Counted from the first letter of the stretch, positions 33,271 through 41,206 are shown. The stretch: DNA of 64,000 nucleotides from JACRGC01 sp035288785 (GCA_035288785.1 DATDZF010000009.1:1-64000), one strand, 5' to 3'. The notes: generated by a model from the sequence alone, not told the origin. Numbers and translations: made by a program.

Positions 33271-34146
33271 TCAGCGCTTCAATAACGGGGAGAACAAATC
33301 GATCGCCTTTTTGGAGATGCGGTCCTGTGGGTTCCAGCCTGTATGCAGCCCTTTGCTTAGCGAATCGAGCTTTTCCATGTCCCGTTTTGAGATGGAAAAA
33401 TCGAACAATTTTGAATTCTCGATAATGCGCTCCTTATGGGAGGATTTTGGCAAGGGCAGCGCGCCATGCTGCAGGCACCACCTAAGCATCATTTGTGCGG
33501 CGGATTTACCGTACCGCATGGCAACATCGGCAAGGGCTGCATCGCCTAGCATCCTTCCCCGCGTGAGAGGCGAATATGCCTCAAGCAGAAGGTTTTTCCT
33601 TTTGCAGAAATCAAGGAGCTCTTTTTGGAACAGGAATGGCGAAAACTCGACCTGGTTGACTGCGGGAGGAATTTTTGAAATTTGCAGGAGCGCTTCCAAA
33701 TCAGGGATGGTGAAATTGCTCACACCAATCGAGGCGCACATGCCTTCTGAGCATAATTTTTCGAGCGTTTTCCAGGTGGAAAGGCTTTGGGGCATCGGCC
33801 AATGGATCAAGTAGAGGTCGACATATGGCATGCCGAGCCGGTTTAGGCTGCGCTCGAGCGCCTTGCGCGGATTCCCATGGTCGGCATTCCAGAGCTTGGT
33901 AGTGACGAATAGGTCATCTCGCGATAGGCCGAGCTCGCTTATGCCGCGTTTAATGGCCCCTCCGACATCCGCCTCGTTTTGGTAGAGGGTTGCAGTATCG
34001 ATGTGGCGGTAGCCGGCCTTTAGCGCCTCGAAGATTGCACTTTTTGCCTGCGGCCCAGCCATTTTGTAGGTGCCAAAGCCAAGGATTGGGATAGAATGGC
34101 CGGAGTTCAACGTCCACTTCGAATTCAGCGTTAGTTTTCGCGCCAT
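33271..34146 (-). CDS. Aldo/keto reductase
   Basis: About 291 residues from ATG 34146. NADPH-dependent carbonyl reduction in a TIM barrel. Marks seen: IPILGFGTYKMAGP at the N-terminus, GYRHIDTATLYQNEADVG (Asp and Tyr of the catalytic tetrad), FVTTKLWNADHG (Lys), DLYLIHWPMP (His), SIGVSNFTIPDLEALL, VNQVEFSPF, and PKSSHKERIIENSKLFDFSIS (cofactor site). Substrate not predictable. A longer start at 34218 is not needed; TATA-like CTATTATTTTAATGG lies near 34190 on this strand. It is divergent from the membrane protein gene at 34299. Confidence 0.9.
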   Translation of the reverse strand: MARKLTLNSKWTLNSGHSIPILGFGTYKMAGPQAKSAIFEALKAGYRHIDTATLYQNEADVGGAIKRGISELGLSRDDLFVTTKLWNADHGNPRKALERSLNRLGMPYVDLYLIHWPMPQSLSTWKTLEKLCSEGMCASIGVSNFTIPDLEALLQISKIPPAVNQVEFSPFLFQKELLDFCKRKNLLLEAYSPLTRGRMLGDAALADVAMRYGKSAAQMMLRWCLQHGALPLPKSSHKERIIENSKLFDFSISKRDMEKLDSLSKGLHTGWNPQDRISKKAIDLFSPLLKR

Positions 34147-34298
34147 GTCTACCACAAATGGTAGGTTGATACGGACGGCCCCATTAAAATAATAGCCGCT
34201 AATAGGAAAAATATTCAAAACAAATGGGGATCGGATTACCTAATACCGCTCCGATTTGGGGGATGCATTTAAATCAGCGCTCAACCTAACAATCGCCT

Positions 34299-34973
34299 AT
34301 GATTGGAAACAGCGATGCGGGGCTGATGCTCGGGCTCCTTCTTAGCATCGTCCATTTGGCCGGGGAAACACTGAGCCCAAAACTCGAGCGCTACCATTGT
34401 GAACTCATAAGCTTCAGCGCCGGCGTGCTCATCACGCTGCTCTTTTCCGAGCTCCTGCCGATTGCGGCGCGGGACAACCTGAACTTCACGTTCATCCTCC
34501 TGGGGTTCGTTGCGTTCCATTCCCTGGAAAAATACGTGTATCAAAGGCATCCATCCCAATTCAAGAGGGAGCTGGGAAGGCTGGATTCGGCAGGCTTTTT
34601 CGTTGTCAACTTCCTTAACGGCTTTGCACTGATGGTCATCTACGATTTTGACCCCCAGCTGGCGTACCTGTTCGCAATACCAATGGCGATCGTGGAACTT
34701 GCATCTGCCGCATTCCTGAGCGGGATTCTCGAAAAGACGAAAAATGGCGGGATTATGAAACTCGTCCTGAGCGCCTCGGTGCTGCTTGGCGCCCTTGCCG
34801 CCACAGTTTTCAGGCTCGACAGTGTGCTTGCCAACAATGTGTTCGCATTCGCAATAGGGACGATGTTCTATATCGTGATCAAGGACATGATGCCAAGGCA
34901 CCGCGAGGGAAGGCTGGAATATTTCCTTGCGGGGGTAGGGGGGATGTACGCGGCAATCGTCATGTTCGGATGA
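34299..34973 (+). CDS. Polytopic membrane protein, remotely ZIP-like
   Basis: 224 residues with about eight hydrophobic segments. The segment ISFSAGVLITLLFSELLPIA and the following FHSLEKYVYQ resemble the start of ZIP metal transporters (a G-x-F-L-x-x-[AS]-x-x-H-L-x-P-E pattern), but the usual histidine-rich metal sites are largely missing: the position where a histidine would stand reads SELLP. It could be a divergent ZIP transporter, or another small membrane protein. It stands alone, with its promoter divergent from the aldo/keto reductase. Confidence 0.6.
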   Translation: MIGNSDAGLMLGLLLSIVHLAGETLSPKLERYHCELISFSAGVLITLLFSELLPIAARDNLNFTFILLGFVAFHSLEKYVYQRHPSQFKRELGRLDSAGFFVVNFLNGFALMVIYDFDPQLAYLFAIPMAIVELASAAFLSGILEKTKNGGIMKLVLSASVLLGALAATVFRLDSVLANNVFAFAIGTMFYIVIKDMMPRHREGRLEYFLAGVGGMYAAIVMFG

Positions 34974-35104
34974 GCTGCGCAAGGGATTAGTCATACCAAA
35001 CAGGGGCGGGTATAGCAAGCTAAATGCGGTTAAAGGGGCGGGCGGCACATATACTATTCCGGATTTGCCGACCAGATCATTCGATACCAGGTTACGTTCT
35101 CCAT

Positions 35105-36085
35105 CTATTTCTTCAATACATCCTTGTTGACCACATTGGCAGGGCCCTTTCCGGCAAAGTAATCTATGATTGCGTGCACTGCAAGGTCGGCCATCTTGGT
35201 GCGCGTTTCTAGGGAAGCGCTGCCGATATGCGGAAGCATGATCACGTTCTGGAGAGGTATGAGCTCAACTGGGCAGCGCGGCTCATCCTCGTATACATCC
35301 AGGGCTGCCGCAAAGATGCGGTGCGACTTGAGGGCCTTTGAAAGTGCCACCTGGTCGACAACTGCGCCCCTGGAAGTGTTGACAAGTACCGCGGTCTTCT
35401 TCATCATATGGAACTGCTTTTCGCCAAACATCCGGCGGGTCTTTGGCGTCAGCGGGACGTGTATGGAAATGAAATCGGATTGCCTCACGAGTTCGTCCAA
35501 GTCGGCCCATTTGGCACCGTATTCCTTGTCGAAATCCGCCTGCACCTTGGGATCGTTGTAGATTATTTTCATCCCAAAACCCTTGGCGGCCCTCTGGGCT
35601 ACTGCCTTCCCAATCCTGCCAAGGCCTACGATCCCAAGCGTCTTCCCATATAGGTCAACTCCCAGCATCATGGATGGCCCCCAGCCCTCGAACCTGCACT
35701 CCCTTGTGAATTTATCGCCTTCAACTATCCTCCTGGAGGCGGCAATCATCATTCCAAGGGCAAGATCGGCGGTTGTCTCGGTAAGCGCGCCGGGGGTATT
35801 GGTAACCAGAATTCCACGCTTGGTTGCGGCCTCGATATCTATCTTGTCGAACCCGACGCCGTAATTTGAGATGATCCGGAGGTTTTTGTTGGCATCCATG
35901 ACTTCTGAATCGACCGGGTCGGTCAGGATGCAAAGCAGGGCGTCCTTGCCCTTGACACCCGCAATCAGCTCATCACGGCTTATGATGCTCTCGGTTTCCC
36001 TTAGGTCCACATCGCAGTGCTTCCTTAATTCAATTAATGCATTTCCCGGCAATGGCCGGGTGACAAACACTTTCGGTCGGGTCAT
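35105..36085 (-). CDS. gyaR: D-2-hydroxyacid dehydrogenase, glyoxylate reductase-like
   Basis: 326 residues from ATG 36085. NAD(P)-dependent reduction of 2-oxoacids. The Rossmann motif is LGIVGLGRIGKAVAQRAAKGFG near 146; the catalytic triad is visible as the Arg in LVNTSRGAVVD, the Glu in DVYEDEP, and the His in MLPHIGSAS. The N-terminal sequence ITRP... GKDALLCILTDPVDSEVMD and GVLVTNTPGAL-type segment (here GILVTNTPGALTETTADLALG) resemble archaeal glyoxylate reductase more than SerA, and no ACT domain is present. A GTGATCAC palindrome sits over the start region. Convergent with the membrane protein gene at 34973. Confidence 0.85.
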   Translation of the reverse strand: MTRPKVFVTRPLPGNALIELRKHCDVDLRETESIISRDELIAGVKGKDALLCILTDPVDSEVMDANKNLRIISNYGVGFDKIDIEAATKRGILVTNTPGALTETTADLALGMMIAASRRIVEGDKFTRECRFEGWGPSMMLGVDLYGKTLGIVGLGRIGKAVAQRAAKGFGMKIIYNDPKVQADFDKEYGAKWADLDELVRQSDFISIHVPLTPKTRRMFGEKQFHMMKKTAVLVNTSRGAVVDQVALSKALKSHRIFAAALDVYEDEPRCPVELIPLQNVIMLPHIGSASLETRTKMADLAVHAIIDYFAGKGPANVVNKDVLKK

Positions 36086-36252
36086 GTGATCACCAGGAAT
36101 GGTTTTCGTAATAGTTAAGGAGTGCATTTAATACCTTTTGCAGTTGGGGGGAAGTTCGTTATTTGCAGAAAAGCGGAAAAGGGGGGATATTTTGGATATG
36201 TGGGGAACGGAATGCAGTCAACTATCAGAAAATAAATGCGGGAATTGGCGCC

Positions 36253-37227
36253 TCATTTCCTCATTTTCATAACTTCCCTTATTTTCTGGACGATGTCCCT
36301 GCTTTTCAGGCCGAATTTTTCAAGAAGCGCATCTGGGGGGCCGCTTTCCCCAAACCGGTCCAACACGCCAACGAACTTCACGGGCACGGGATAGTTTTCG
36401 GATAGCACCTCGGCAACAGCCGAGCCAAGGCCCCCAATTATCTGGTGCTCTTCTGCAGTCACGATGGCGCCCGTTTCCTTTGCAGCGGCGATAATCGCGG
36501 CCTTGTCGATGGGCTTTATGGTATGATTGTTAACGACTCTAACGGAAATGCCCTCTTTTTCAAGCTGTTTTGCGGCAACCAGTGCCTCATAAACAAGCTG
36601 GCCGCTCCCCACAACAGTAACATCCGACCCGTCCCTGAAAACTTCTGCCTTCCCTATTTTGAAGGGGGTTTCCTCCGTCGTTATGACCGGCACCTTGTCC
36701 CGGCTAAGCCGGAAATAAACCGGCCCTTTTATATCCAGCGAATGGATCGTGGCCTTCTTTGCCTCCAGCCAGTCGCATGGGGAGAGCACGGTCATGTTCG
36801 GAAGCACGCGCATGATTGCGATGTCCTCAAGTGCCTGGTGGGTTGCGCCGTCGGGCCCAACAGAAATGCCGGCATGGGCGCCGATTATCTTCACGGGGTA
36901 TTCGGAATAGCAGATGCTAACGCGGATTTGGTCCCAATTGCGGCCAGGCGAGAAAACCGCGTAGCTTGCAATGAAAGGGATCTTGCCTTCGGAGGCCATG
37001 CCTGCAGCGATGCCCGCCATGTTCTGCTCCGCTACCCCCACCTCGAAGTAGCGATCCGGGTATTTTTCCTCGAACCATTGGACGCGGGTGGATTCCTTGA
37101 GGTCGCAGCAAAGCACGGCTACTTCCGGATGGGTTTCGCCAAGCTCCAAAAGGCCCTTGCCAAGGCCGTCCCTGCTCGGGACTTTCCCTACGTTCGCGTA
37201 AATGTTGTCTGCGAGTTTTACAGCCAT
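36253..37227 (-). CDS. tktB: Transketolase, C-terminal (pyrimidine-binding and tail) subunit
   Basis: 324 residues. Split transketolases have the pyrimidine-binding and C-terminal domains as one gene. Marks: SRDGLGKGLLELGETHPEVAVLCCDLKEST at the start, RYFEVGVAEQNMAGIAAGMA (the glutamate contacting thiamine diphosphate), FIASYAVFSPGRNWDQIRVSICYSEYPVKIIGAHAGISVGPDGATHQALEDIAIMRVLPN, and the C-terminal VVTAEEHQIIGGLGSAVAEVLSE. It works with the N-terminal subunit (37585-38442), which is upstream in the same transcript with a small frame between. Together they transfer two-carbon ketol units in the non-oxidative pentose phosphate pathway. Confidence 0.95.
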   Translation of the reverse strand: MAVKLADNIYANVGKVPSRDGLGKGLLELGETHPEVAVLCCDLKESTRVQWFEEKYPDRYFEVGVAEQNMAGIAAGMASEGKIPFIASYAVFSPGRNWDQIRVSICYSEYPVKIIGAHAGISVGPDGATHQALEDIAIMRVLPNMTVLSPCDWLEAKKATIHSLDIKGPVYFRLSRDKVPVITTEETPFKIGKAEVFRDGSDVTVVGSGQLVYEALVAAKQLEKEGISVRVVNNHTIKPIDKAAIIAAAKETGAIVTAEEHQIIGGLGSAVAEVLSENYPVPVKFVGVLDRFGESGPPDALLEKFGLKSRDIVQKIREVMKMRK

Positions 37228-37233
37228 CGTTAA

Positions 37234-37470
37234 TCACTTCCCGTTTTTGCCATTCAGCCCGCCGAGTGCTTTCAGCCATTTTTCCGGCCGCTCATACGAA
37301 ACGGCAACAAAACTGTTTCCATCCTCCTCGTTTTCCAGGATGAGCTGGAACTGCCTGCCCATCGCATTGTACATGCAATTCCGCGTCAGGAAATGGTAAT
37401 GCCACCCCTCCCCTTTGGCGGAAAATTCCGTTGCCTTGGCAACCAAATCATCCAAGCCTATTTCCCTCAA
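37234..37470 (-). CDS. Small protein between the transketolase halves
   Basis: Up to 78 residues. The start is uncertain because only TTG codons are available (37470 or 37455, the latter with GAGGG upstream). The frame reads KATEFSAKGEGWHYHFLTRNCMYN, then GRQFQLILENEEDGNSFVAVSYERPEKWLKALGG. The composition is like a real soluble small domain, with a conserved-looking aromatic core. It ends six bases before the start of the C-terminal transketolase gene and lies 114 bases after the N-terminal gene, so it is within the operon. No family recognised. A role in assembling or regulating the split enzyme is possible but is inference. Confidence 0.45.
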   Translation of the reverse strand: MREIGLDDLVAKATEFSAKGEGWHYHFLTRNCMYNAMGRQFQLILENEEDGNSFVAVSYERPEKWLKALGGLNGKNGK

Positions 37471-37584
37471 ATTAAAAACCCCGACTGCCGGATTTATTGA
37501 AATAGCAAAATGGCGGGATCGCCCCCCTGCCAGCAGCTTTTGATTCCCAATTCATTACTTTTTCCCTCTTGAAGCAACCCCGCG

Positions 37585-38442
37585 CTACAAGCCACCGCCC
37601 TCAATTTTTTGCCTCTCGGATTCCAATTCCTTGATCGCAAGCGCCATCTCCTGCGGATTTGGGGGCCTGCCATGCCATTCATACTTGCCCTCCATGAATG
37701 AAACGCCCTTGCCAGGAACGGTATTCAGGAGGATCATCGTGAACTTGTTTGCAGCCTTGGCGGACTGCACCGCATCCAGGATCTGTTTAATGTCATTTCC
37801 ATCAATTGAAATCACATTCACATTGAATGCCCTGAATTTTTCCTCAAGCGGATCAAGCGGCATCACGCTTTCCGTATTGCCGTCGATTTGGATGTAGTTT
37901 CGGTCCATGAACACGATCAGGTTGGAGAGCTTGTATTTTGCGGCGAACATCCACGCCTCCCAGGGCTGGCCCTCGTTGTGCTCGCCATCCGAGGTGAGGC
38001 AGTAAATGAAATGCTTCTTTCCCTCCATTTTCGCTGCAAGCGCCTTCCCAACTGCTTGCGAGGTACCCTGCCCGAGCGGCCCCGATGAACTTTCAATGCC
38101 TGGGAGCGCAAGATTGTGCGGATGGCCGTGGAGGCGCGTGCCCAGCTTTCGCAAGGTCATGAGTTCTTCCTTCGGGAAATACCCAGCTTCTGCCAATGCC
38201 GCGTATTGGACCGGGACCACGTGGCCGCAGGAGAGGACGAACCTATCACGGCCATCCCATTTGGGGTTTTGGGGGTCGTGGTTCATGATGTTGAAATAGA
38301 GCGCGGAAAAGAAATCTGCAAGGTCGAGTGGGCCTGCCGAATGGCCGCTTTTTGCCTCGCAAAGCATGCGCATTAGGTCCTGCCGCAGCGTATTGGCCAT
38401 GAGCCGGAGCTGCAATAGGCCGGTGACCCGCTGGAATGGCAT
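37585..38442 (-). CDS. tktA: Transketolase, N-terminal (thiamine diphosphate-binding) subunit
   Basis: 285 residues. Marks of the transketolase N-terminal domain: SGHSAGPLDLADFFSALYFNIM, FVLSCGHVVPVQYAALAE (histidine), LHGHPHNLALPGIESSSGPLGQGTSQAVGKALA (GPLGQG), FIYCLTSDGEHNEGQPWEA (the GDGE metal site, here SDGE), and IVFMDRNYIQIDGNTE. It binds the diphosphate of thiamine diphosphate and Mg2+. GAGGGG lies seven bases before ATG 38442. The promoter region contains a TATA box (GCATAAATAC on this strand, 38494-38503) and a dyad (38467-38482). First gene of tktA, small frame, tktB. Confidence 0.95.
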   Translation of the reverse strand: MPFQRVTGLLQLRLMANTLRQDLMRMLCEAKSGHSAGPLDLADFFSALYFNIMNHDPQNPKWDGRDRFVLSCGHVVPVQYAALAEAGYFPKEELMTLRKLGTRLHGHPHNLALPGIESSSGPLGQGTSQAVGKALAAKMEGKKHFIYCLTSDGEHNEGQPWEAWMFAAKYKLSNLIVFMDRNYIQIDGNTESVMPLDPLEEKFRAFNVNVISIDGNDIKQILDAVQSAKAANKFTMILLNTVPGKGVSFMEGKYEWHGRPPNPQEMALAIKELESERQKIEGGGL

Positions 38443-38466
38443 CGTTTTCCCCTCAGAATAAGCAGT

Positions 38467-38482
38467 TTGATTTGGAAATCAA
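38467..38482. promoter_or_regulatory. Dyad at the transketolase promoter (TTGATT-N4-AATCAA)
   Basis: TTGATTT-GG-AAATCAA is a perfect seven-base inverted repeat about 25 bases downstream of the TATA-like GCATAAATAC, so it falls on the predicted transcription start of tktA, 25 bases before its ATG. The same core, TTGATT-N4-AATCAA with identical spacing, occurs upstream of the transaldolase gene (39576-39593). A repressor bound here would block transcription start. Confidence 0.55.
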
Positions 38483-38604
38483 CGTTTTTTAAGGTATTTA
38501 TGCCCCAATTGATAAAAAAAGCGGGTTGGATGCTCTGCCAGGATCATGTCCTCCCGGCGGCTTGGCAAGGGAACTGGCCATTAAAAAAATTCTAGGTAAA
38601 AACT

Positions 38605-38769
38605 ATGGGAAAGCTATTTTGCGGGAAGTGCGGCGAGGAAAGGGCTATTCCCAAATGCTGCAACAACCAGGAGATGCGCTCGCAGGCCGCAAACCTCATA
38701 TGCAACTTCTGCGGGATAATCACCTACACGCCTTACCATTGCGGGCAGAGGATGATTGTGAAGGGCTAG
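38605..38769 (+). CDS. Cysteine-rich zinc-binding micro-protein, 54 residues
   Basis: ATG 38605 to TAG 38767-38769 encodes MGKLFCGKCGEERAIPKC, then CNNQEMRSQAANLICNFCG and a tail with one more cysteine (YHCGQRMIVKG). CxxC pairs are at residues 6-9 and 42-ish, with CC between, so the product has six to seven cysteines and likely binds one or two zinc ions as a double ribbon. No family recognised. It is transcribed divergently from the transketolase operon and convergent with the transaldolase gene. Cysteine pattern strongly favours a real gene. Confidence 0.75.
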   Translation: MGKLFCGKCGEERAIPKCCNNQEMRSQAANLICNFCGIITYTPYHCGQRMIVKG

Positions 38770-38844
38770 GCGCCGTTTAATTGCGGATGCTTAAATTGAG
38801 CGAAGGCAAATCATTCCTCAGCATTAACTAATCCCAAACTCCAC

Positions 38845-39492
38845 CTATTGCTTTTTCGCCTTCTCCCAGTCTTCCAGGAAGCGTTTGATGCCCGCATCAG
38901 TAAGAGGGTGCCTGAACATCTGCTTCAAAACAACAAAGGGGATTGTGGCGTAGTCGGCGCCGGCTTTTGCAGCATAGGCAACATGGACCGGATTCCTGAT
39001 GCTCGCGGCTAAAACATGGGTCTTGAGGTCGTGCTTCCGATAAATTTCCACGATATCCTTCACGACCTGCATGCCATTTTCCCCAATATCATCGAGCCGG
39101 CCAACAAATGGCGAGACGAGAAAAGCGCCGGCCCTTGCAGCAAGCAGGGCTTGGTTGGGAGTGAACACCAGCGTCACGTTCACGCGGATCCCTTCCTTGG
39201 AAAGGGCGGCGCATGCCCTTATCCCTTCTTCAGTCATGGGCACCTTTATCACTACATTTTTGTGCCATTGCGCATATCCTTTTCCCTCAGAAATCATCCC
39301 CTGTGCATCGCTAGCAATGACCTCCGCCGAAATCGGCCCGTCTACAAGCTTGCAAATCCCCTGAATTGCGGTCTTGAAATCTCCGCCCTCCTTTGCAATC
39401 AAGGAAGGATTGGTGGTAACGCCGGAAATTACCCCCCAGCTGGCGGCTTCCTTTATTTCACTAAGGTTTGCAGTGTCTATCATGAGTTTCAT
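38845..39492 (-). CDS. tal: Transaldolase (small, fructose-6-phosphate aldolase-like family)
   Basis: 215 residues from ATG 39492. Marks: MKLMIDTANLSEIKEAASWGVISGVTTNPSLI (Asp and the TTNPS motif), NVVIKVPMTEEGIRACAALSKEGIRVNVTLVFTPNQALLAARAGA (the Schiff-base lysine in VIKVPMT), SPFVGRLDDIGENG, THVLAASIRNP. The family includes archaeal and bacterial short transaldolases and fructose-6-phosphate aldolases; with the neighbouring transketolase the pathway role is clear. Its upstream region carries a TATA-like AATAAAT (39567-39573, read on the minus strand), a dyad (39574-39595) and a palindrome (39555-39566). Confidence 0.93.
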   Translation of the reverse strand: MKLMIDTANLSEIKEAASWGVISGVTTNPSLIAKEGGDFKTAIQGICKLVDGPISAEVIASDAQGMISEGKGYAQWHKNVVIKVPMTEEGIRACAALSKEGIRVNVTLVFTPNQALLAARAGAFLVSPFVGRLDDIGENGMQVVKDIVEIYRKHDLKTHVLAASIRNPVHVAYAAKAGADYATIPFVVLKQMFRHPLTDAGIKRFLEDWEKAKKQ

Positions 39493-39554
39493 GGCATTCA
39501 ACCCATTTGTATACCCGGAGCAGACTAAAATTACTTGCGTTTGGGTGATGCTGC

Positions 39555-39566
39555 CCTACATGTAGG
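39555..39566. promoter_or_regulatory. Palindrome CCTACATGTAGG in the transaldolase leader
   Basis: CCTACATGTAGG is an exact 12-base palindrome. It lies between the TATA-like box (39567-39573) and the predicted transcription start (about 39545) of the minus-strand transaldolase gene, so it could be an operator. Chance 12-base palindromes occur about once in several kilobases, so this is suggestive only. Confidence 0.4.
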
Positions 39567-39573
39567 ATTTATT

Positions 39574-39595
39574 CGTTTGATTCGCAAATCAAACG
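39574..39595. promoter_or_regulatory. Dyad upstream of transaldolase (TTGATT-N4-AATCAA)
   Basis: CGTTTGATT-CGCA-AATCAAACG is a perfect nine-base inverted repeat. It abuts the TATA-like AATAAAT of the transaldolase promoter on the upstream side. The core TTGATT-N4-AATCAA is the same as at the tktA start. It also lies between transaldolase and the small basic protein gene (39657), so it may serve both. Confidence 0.6.
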
Positions 39596-39656
39596 GGGGG
39601 TTGGTCGTTTAAGCCTTAAAACGCAGCCATAAATACTGCCAAATAAAGAAAATACC

Positions 39657-39779
39657 ATGAAGTGCCCGATGTTCATGCAGTATTACAAGGAAATTGGCAA
39701 TGGGGTTGGAAAAACGAAACGTGGCCGGAAAGGGGGGCATTTCGGGAAAGGCAAAGCCAAGGGGCTTAAACAAAGGTAA
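39657..39779 (+). CDS. Small basic protein, 40 residues
   Basis: ATG 39657 to TAA 39777-39779 encodes MKCPMFMQYYKEIGNGVG, then KTKRGRKGGHFGKGKAKGLKQR. The C-terminal half is a Gly/Lys/Arg run. CATAAATAC at 39630-39638 upstream is TATA-like and places transcription start near the ATG. It is divergent from the transaldolase gene and shares its dyad. No family recognised. The composition suggests an RNA- or DNA-binding peptide, but such runs are also seen in chance frames of this genome. Confidence 0.45.
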   Translation: MKCPMFMQYYKEIGNGVGKTKRGRKGGHFGKGKAKGLKQR

Positions 39780-39901
39780 CCGGAAGCGGATTGAATCTGA
39801 GCGTATGATTTAAGAGGTTTTATAAATCTTCAAGGGCTCGAATATAAGTCCTCTGATCAATACTGGTTAATATAACTCCGGAAGGAGTGGGGTAGGTTTG
39901 A

Positions 39902-40666
39902 ATGGATGAGCAGCATCATGCAAAGAATTCAAATGAAGGGATGTACGCGGTCGCGGTTGCAATGATAGTTTCCGTGATCATACTTTCCGGGGTCATGGTT
40001 TATGCAGTCAACGGGGTAAATTCAAACCTCGCTCAGATAAATACGAATATTGCCAACCTGAAAATCAACGTCAACGTTCCGCAACAGCAGCAATTGCAAG
40101 GAACGGCAACACCGGCACCCACGCAGCCAGCGCAGCAGCCGGCAGGGCCCAATTTCGACCTGAAGAACGCGCCGGTTAAGGGCAAGGATGATGCGAAAAT
40201 AACGATTGTCGAGTATTCGGACTTCCAATGCCCGTTCTGCAGCAGGTTCTACGCGCAAACGTTGCCCTCCATACTCAAGGATTGGGTTGATTCCGGCAAG
40301 GCGAAAATATATTTCAAGCACTTCCCGCTGACCAGCATCCATCCCAACGCGCAAAAGGCATCTGAAGCGACGGAATGCGCAAAGGACCAGAATAAGTTCT
40401 GGGAAATGCACGACAAGATCTTCGAAAACCAGGCTGCGATCCAGATTGCGGACCTCAAGAAGTATGCAGCGGACCTCAAGCTGGACACGGCAAAGTTCAA
40501 CAAGTGCATTGATGATGGCGAAAAGGCCGCAGCTGTGAACGCGGACCTCCAGGAGGGGTTTGCGAACGGCGTGACGGGAACGCCCTCGTTCTTCATAAAT
40601 GGCCAAAGCATCGTTGGGGCGCAGCCCTATGAGGCGTTCCAGCAGGCGCTTTCAAGCTTTGCATGA
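39902..40666 (+). CDS. DsbA-like membrane-anchored thiol:disulfide oxidoreductase
   Basis: 254 residues. An N-terminal anchor (about 14-36) is followed by a glutamine/proline linker, then a thioredoxin fold of the DsbA type: ITIVEYSDFQCPFCSRFYAQTLPSI with the redox CPFC at 110-113, FKHFPLTSIHPNAQKASEATECA, a helical insertion, and GVTGTPSFFINGQSIVGAQP with the cis-proline. It acts outside the cell membrane to form or isomerise disulfides. GGAGTGGGG upstream of ATG 39902 is a ribosome binding site, and GGTTAATATAACTC near 39866 a TATA box. It is followed 10 bases later by a CxxC membrane protein gene. Confidence 0.88.
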   Translation: MDEQHHAKNSNEGMYAVAVAMIVSVIILSGVMVYAVNGVNSNLAQINTNIANLKINVNVPQQQQLQGTATPAPTQPAQQPAGPNFDLKNAPVKGKDDAKITIVEYSDFQCPFCSRFYAQTLPSILKDWVDSGKAKIYFKHFPLTSIHPNAQKASEATECAKDQNKFWEMHDKIFENQAAIQIADLKKYAADLKLDTAKFNKCIDDGEKAAAVNADLQEGFANGVTGTPSFFINGQSIVGAQPYEAFQQALSSFA

Positions 40667-40684
40667 GGGCCTTAAGTGAGGAAA

Positions 40685-41206
40685 ATGGATGCGCATGCCG
40701 AGATAATGGAAGCGCTCGCGCTTACCTTTCTTGAAAGGGGATATGCCCTGATCGGGATCCTTGCAGCGGCCGCAATGGCCTGCCTCTATGTTTTCCTGCC
40801 CATAACGCTAGTCCCGGGAAATTCCCTGGGTTTTTTCCTTGAAATTACGCCATGGTGGGGTCTGCTCACAATTTTCATGCTCGCGGGTCTCATGGGCATC
40901 CTTATTGCGATGCAAGCGTATGTGATAAGGAATACCAAAAGCAAGGATGCAAAGGAGATCGGGAGCGGGATTGGCGCGTTCGTTTCCAGCATCATTTCGG
41001 GGCTTTTTGCAACGGCAAGCTGCGCCGCCTGCGTGAGCGTGCTCTTTTCCTTTATGGGGACGGCCGGCATCTTTTTCCTGCTGGAGCACCGCATTGAGAT
41101 CACATTATTTGGGTTCGCAATGGTCACGATTTCCATTTACCTCACGGCAAGGCGGATCAACAACCACTGCGAGGAATGCAAAATCACAAAGCGGGCAACG
41201 GATTGA
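40685..41206 (+). CDS. Four-helix membrane protein with intramembrane CxxC, likely redox partner
   Basis: 173 residues from ATG 40685 (AGTGAGG upstream; a GTG at 40676 would add three). Four membrane helices are visible. The third helix region carries ATASCAACVSVLFSFMGTAG, an intramembrane CAAC motif, and the C-terminus has NNHCEECKITK, a second CxxC exposed to the cytoplasm. Both pairs and the immediate position after a DsbA-like gene suggest that it carries electrons across the membrane to recycle DsbA, the role played by DsbB or VKOR elsewhere. It does not look like either (no quinone-site or VKOR pattern). The function is inferred from context and motif. Confidence 0.7.
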   Translation: MDAHAEIMEALALTFLERGYALIGILAAAAMACLYVFLPITLVPGNSLGFFLEITPWWGLLTIFMLAGLMGILIAMQAYVIRNTKSKDAKEIGSGIGAFVSSIISGLFATASCAACVSVLFSFMGTAGIFFLLEHRIEITLFGFAMVTISIYLTARRINNHCEECKITKRATD

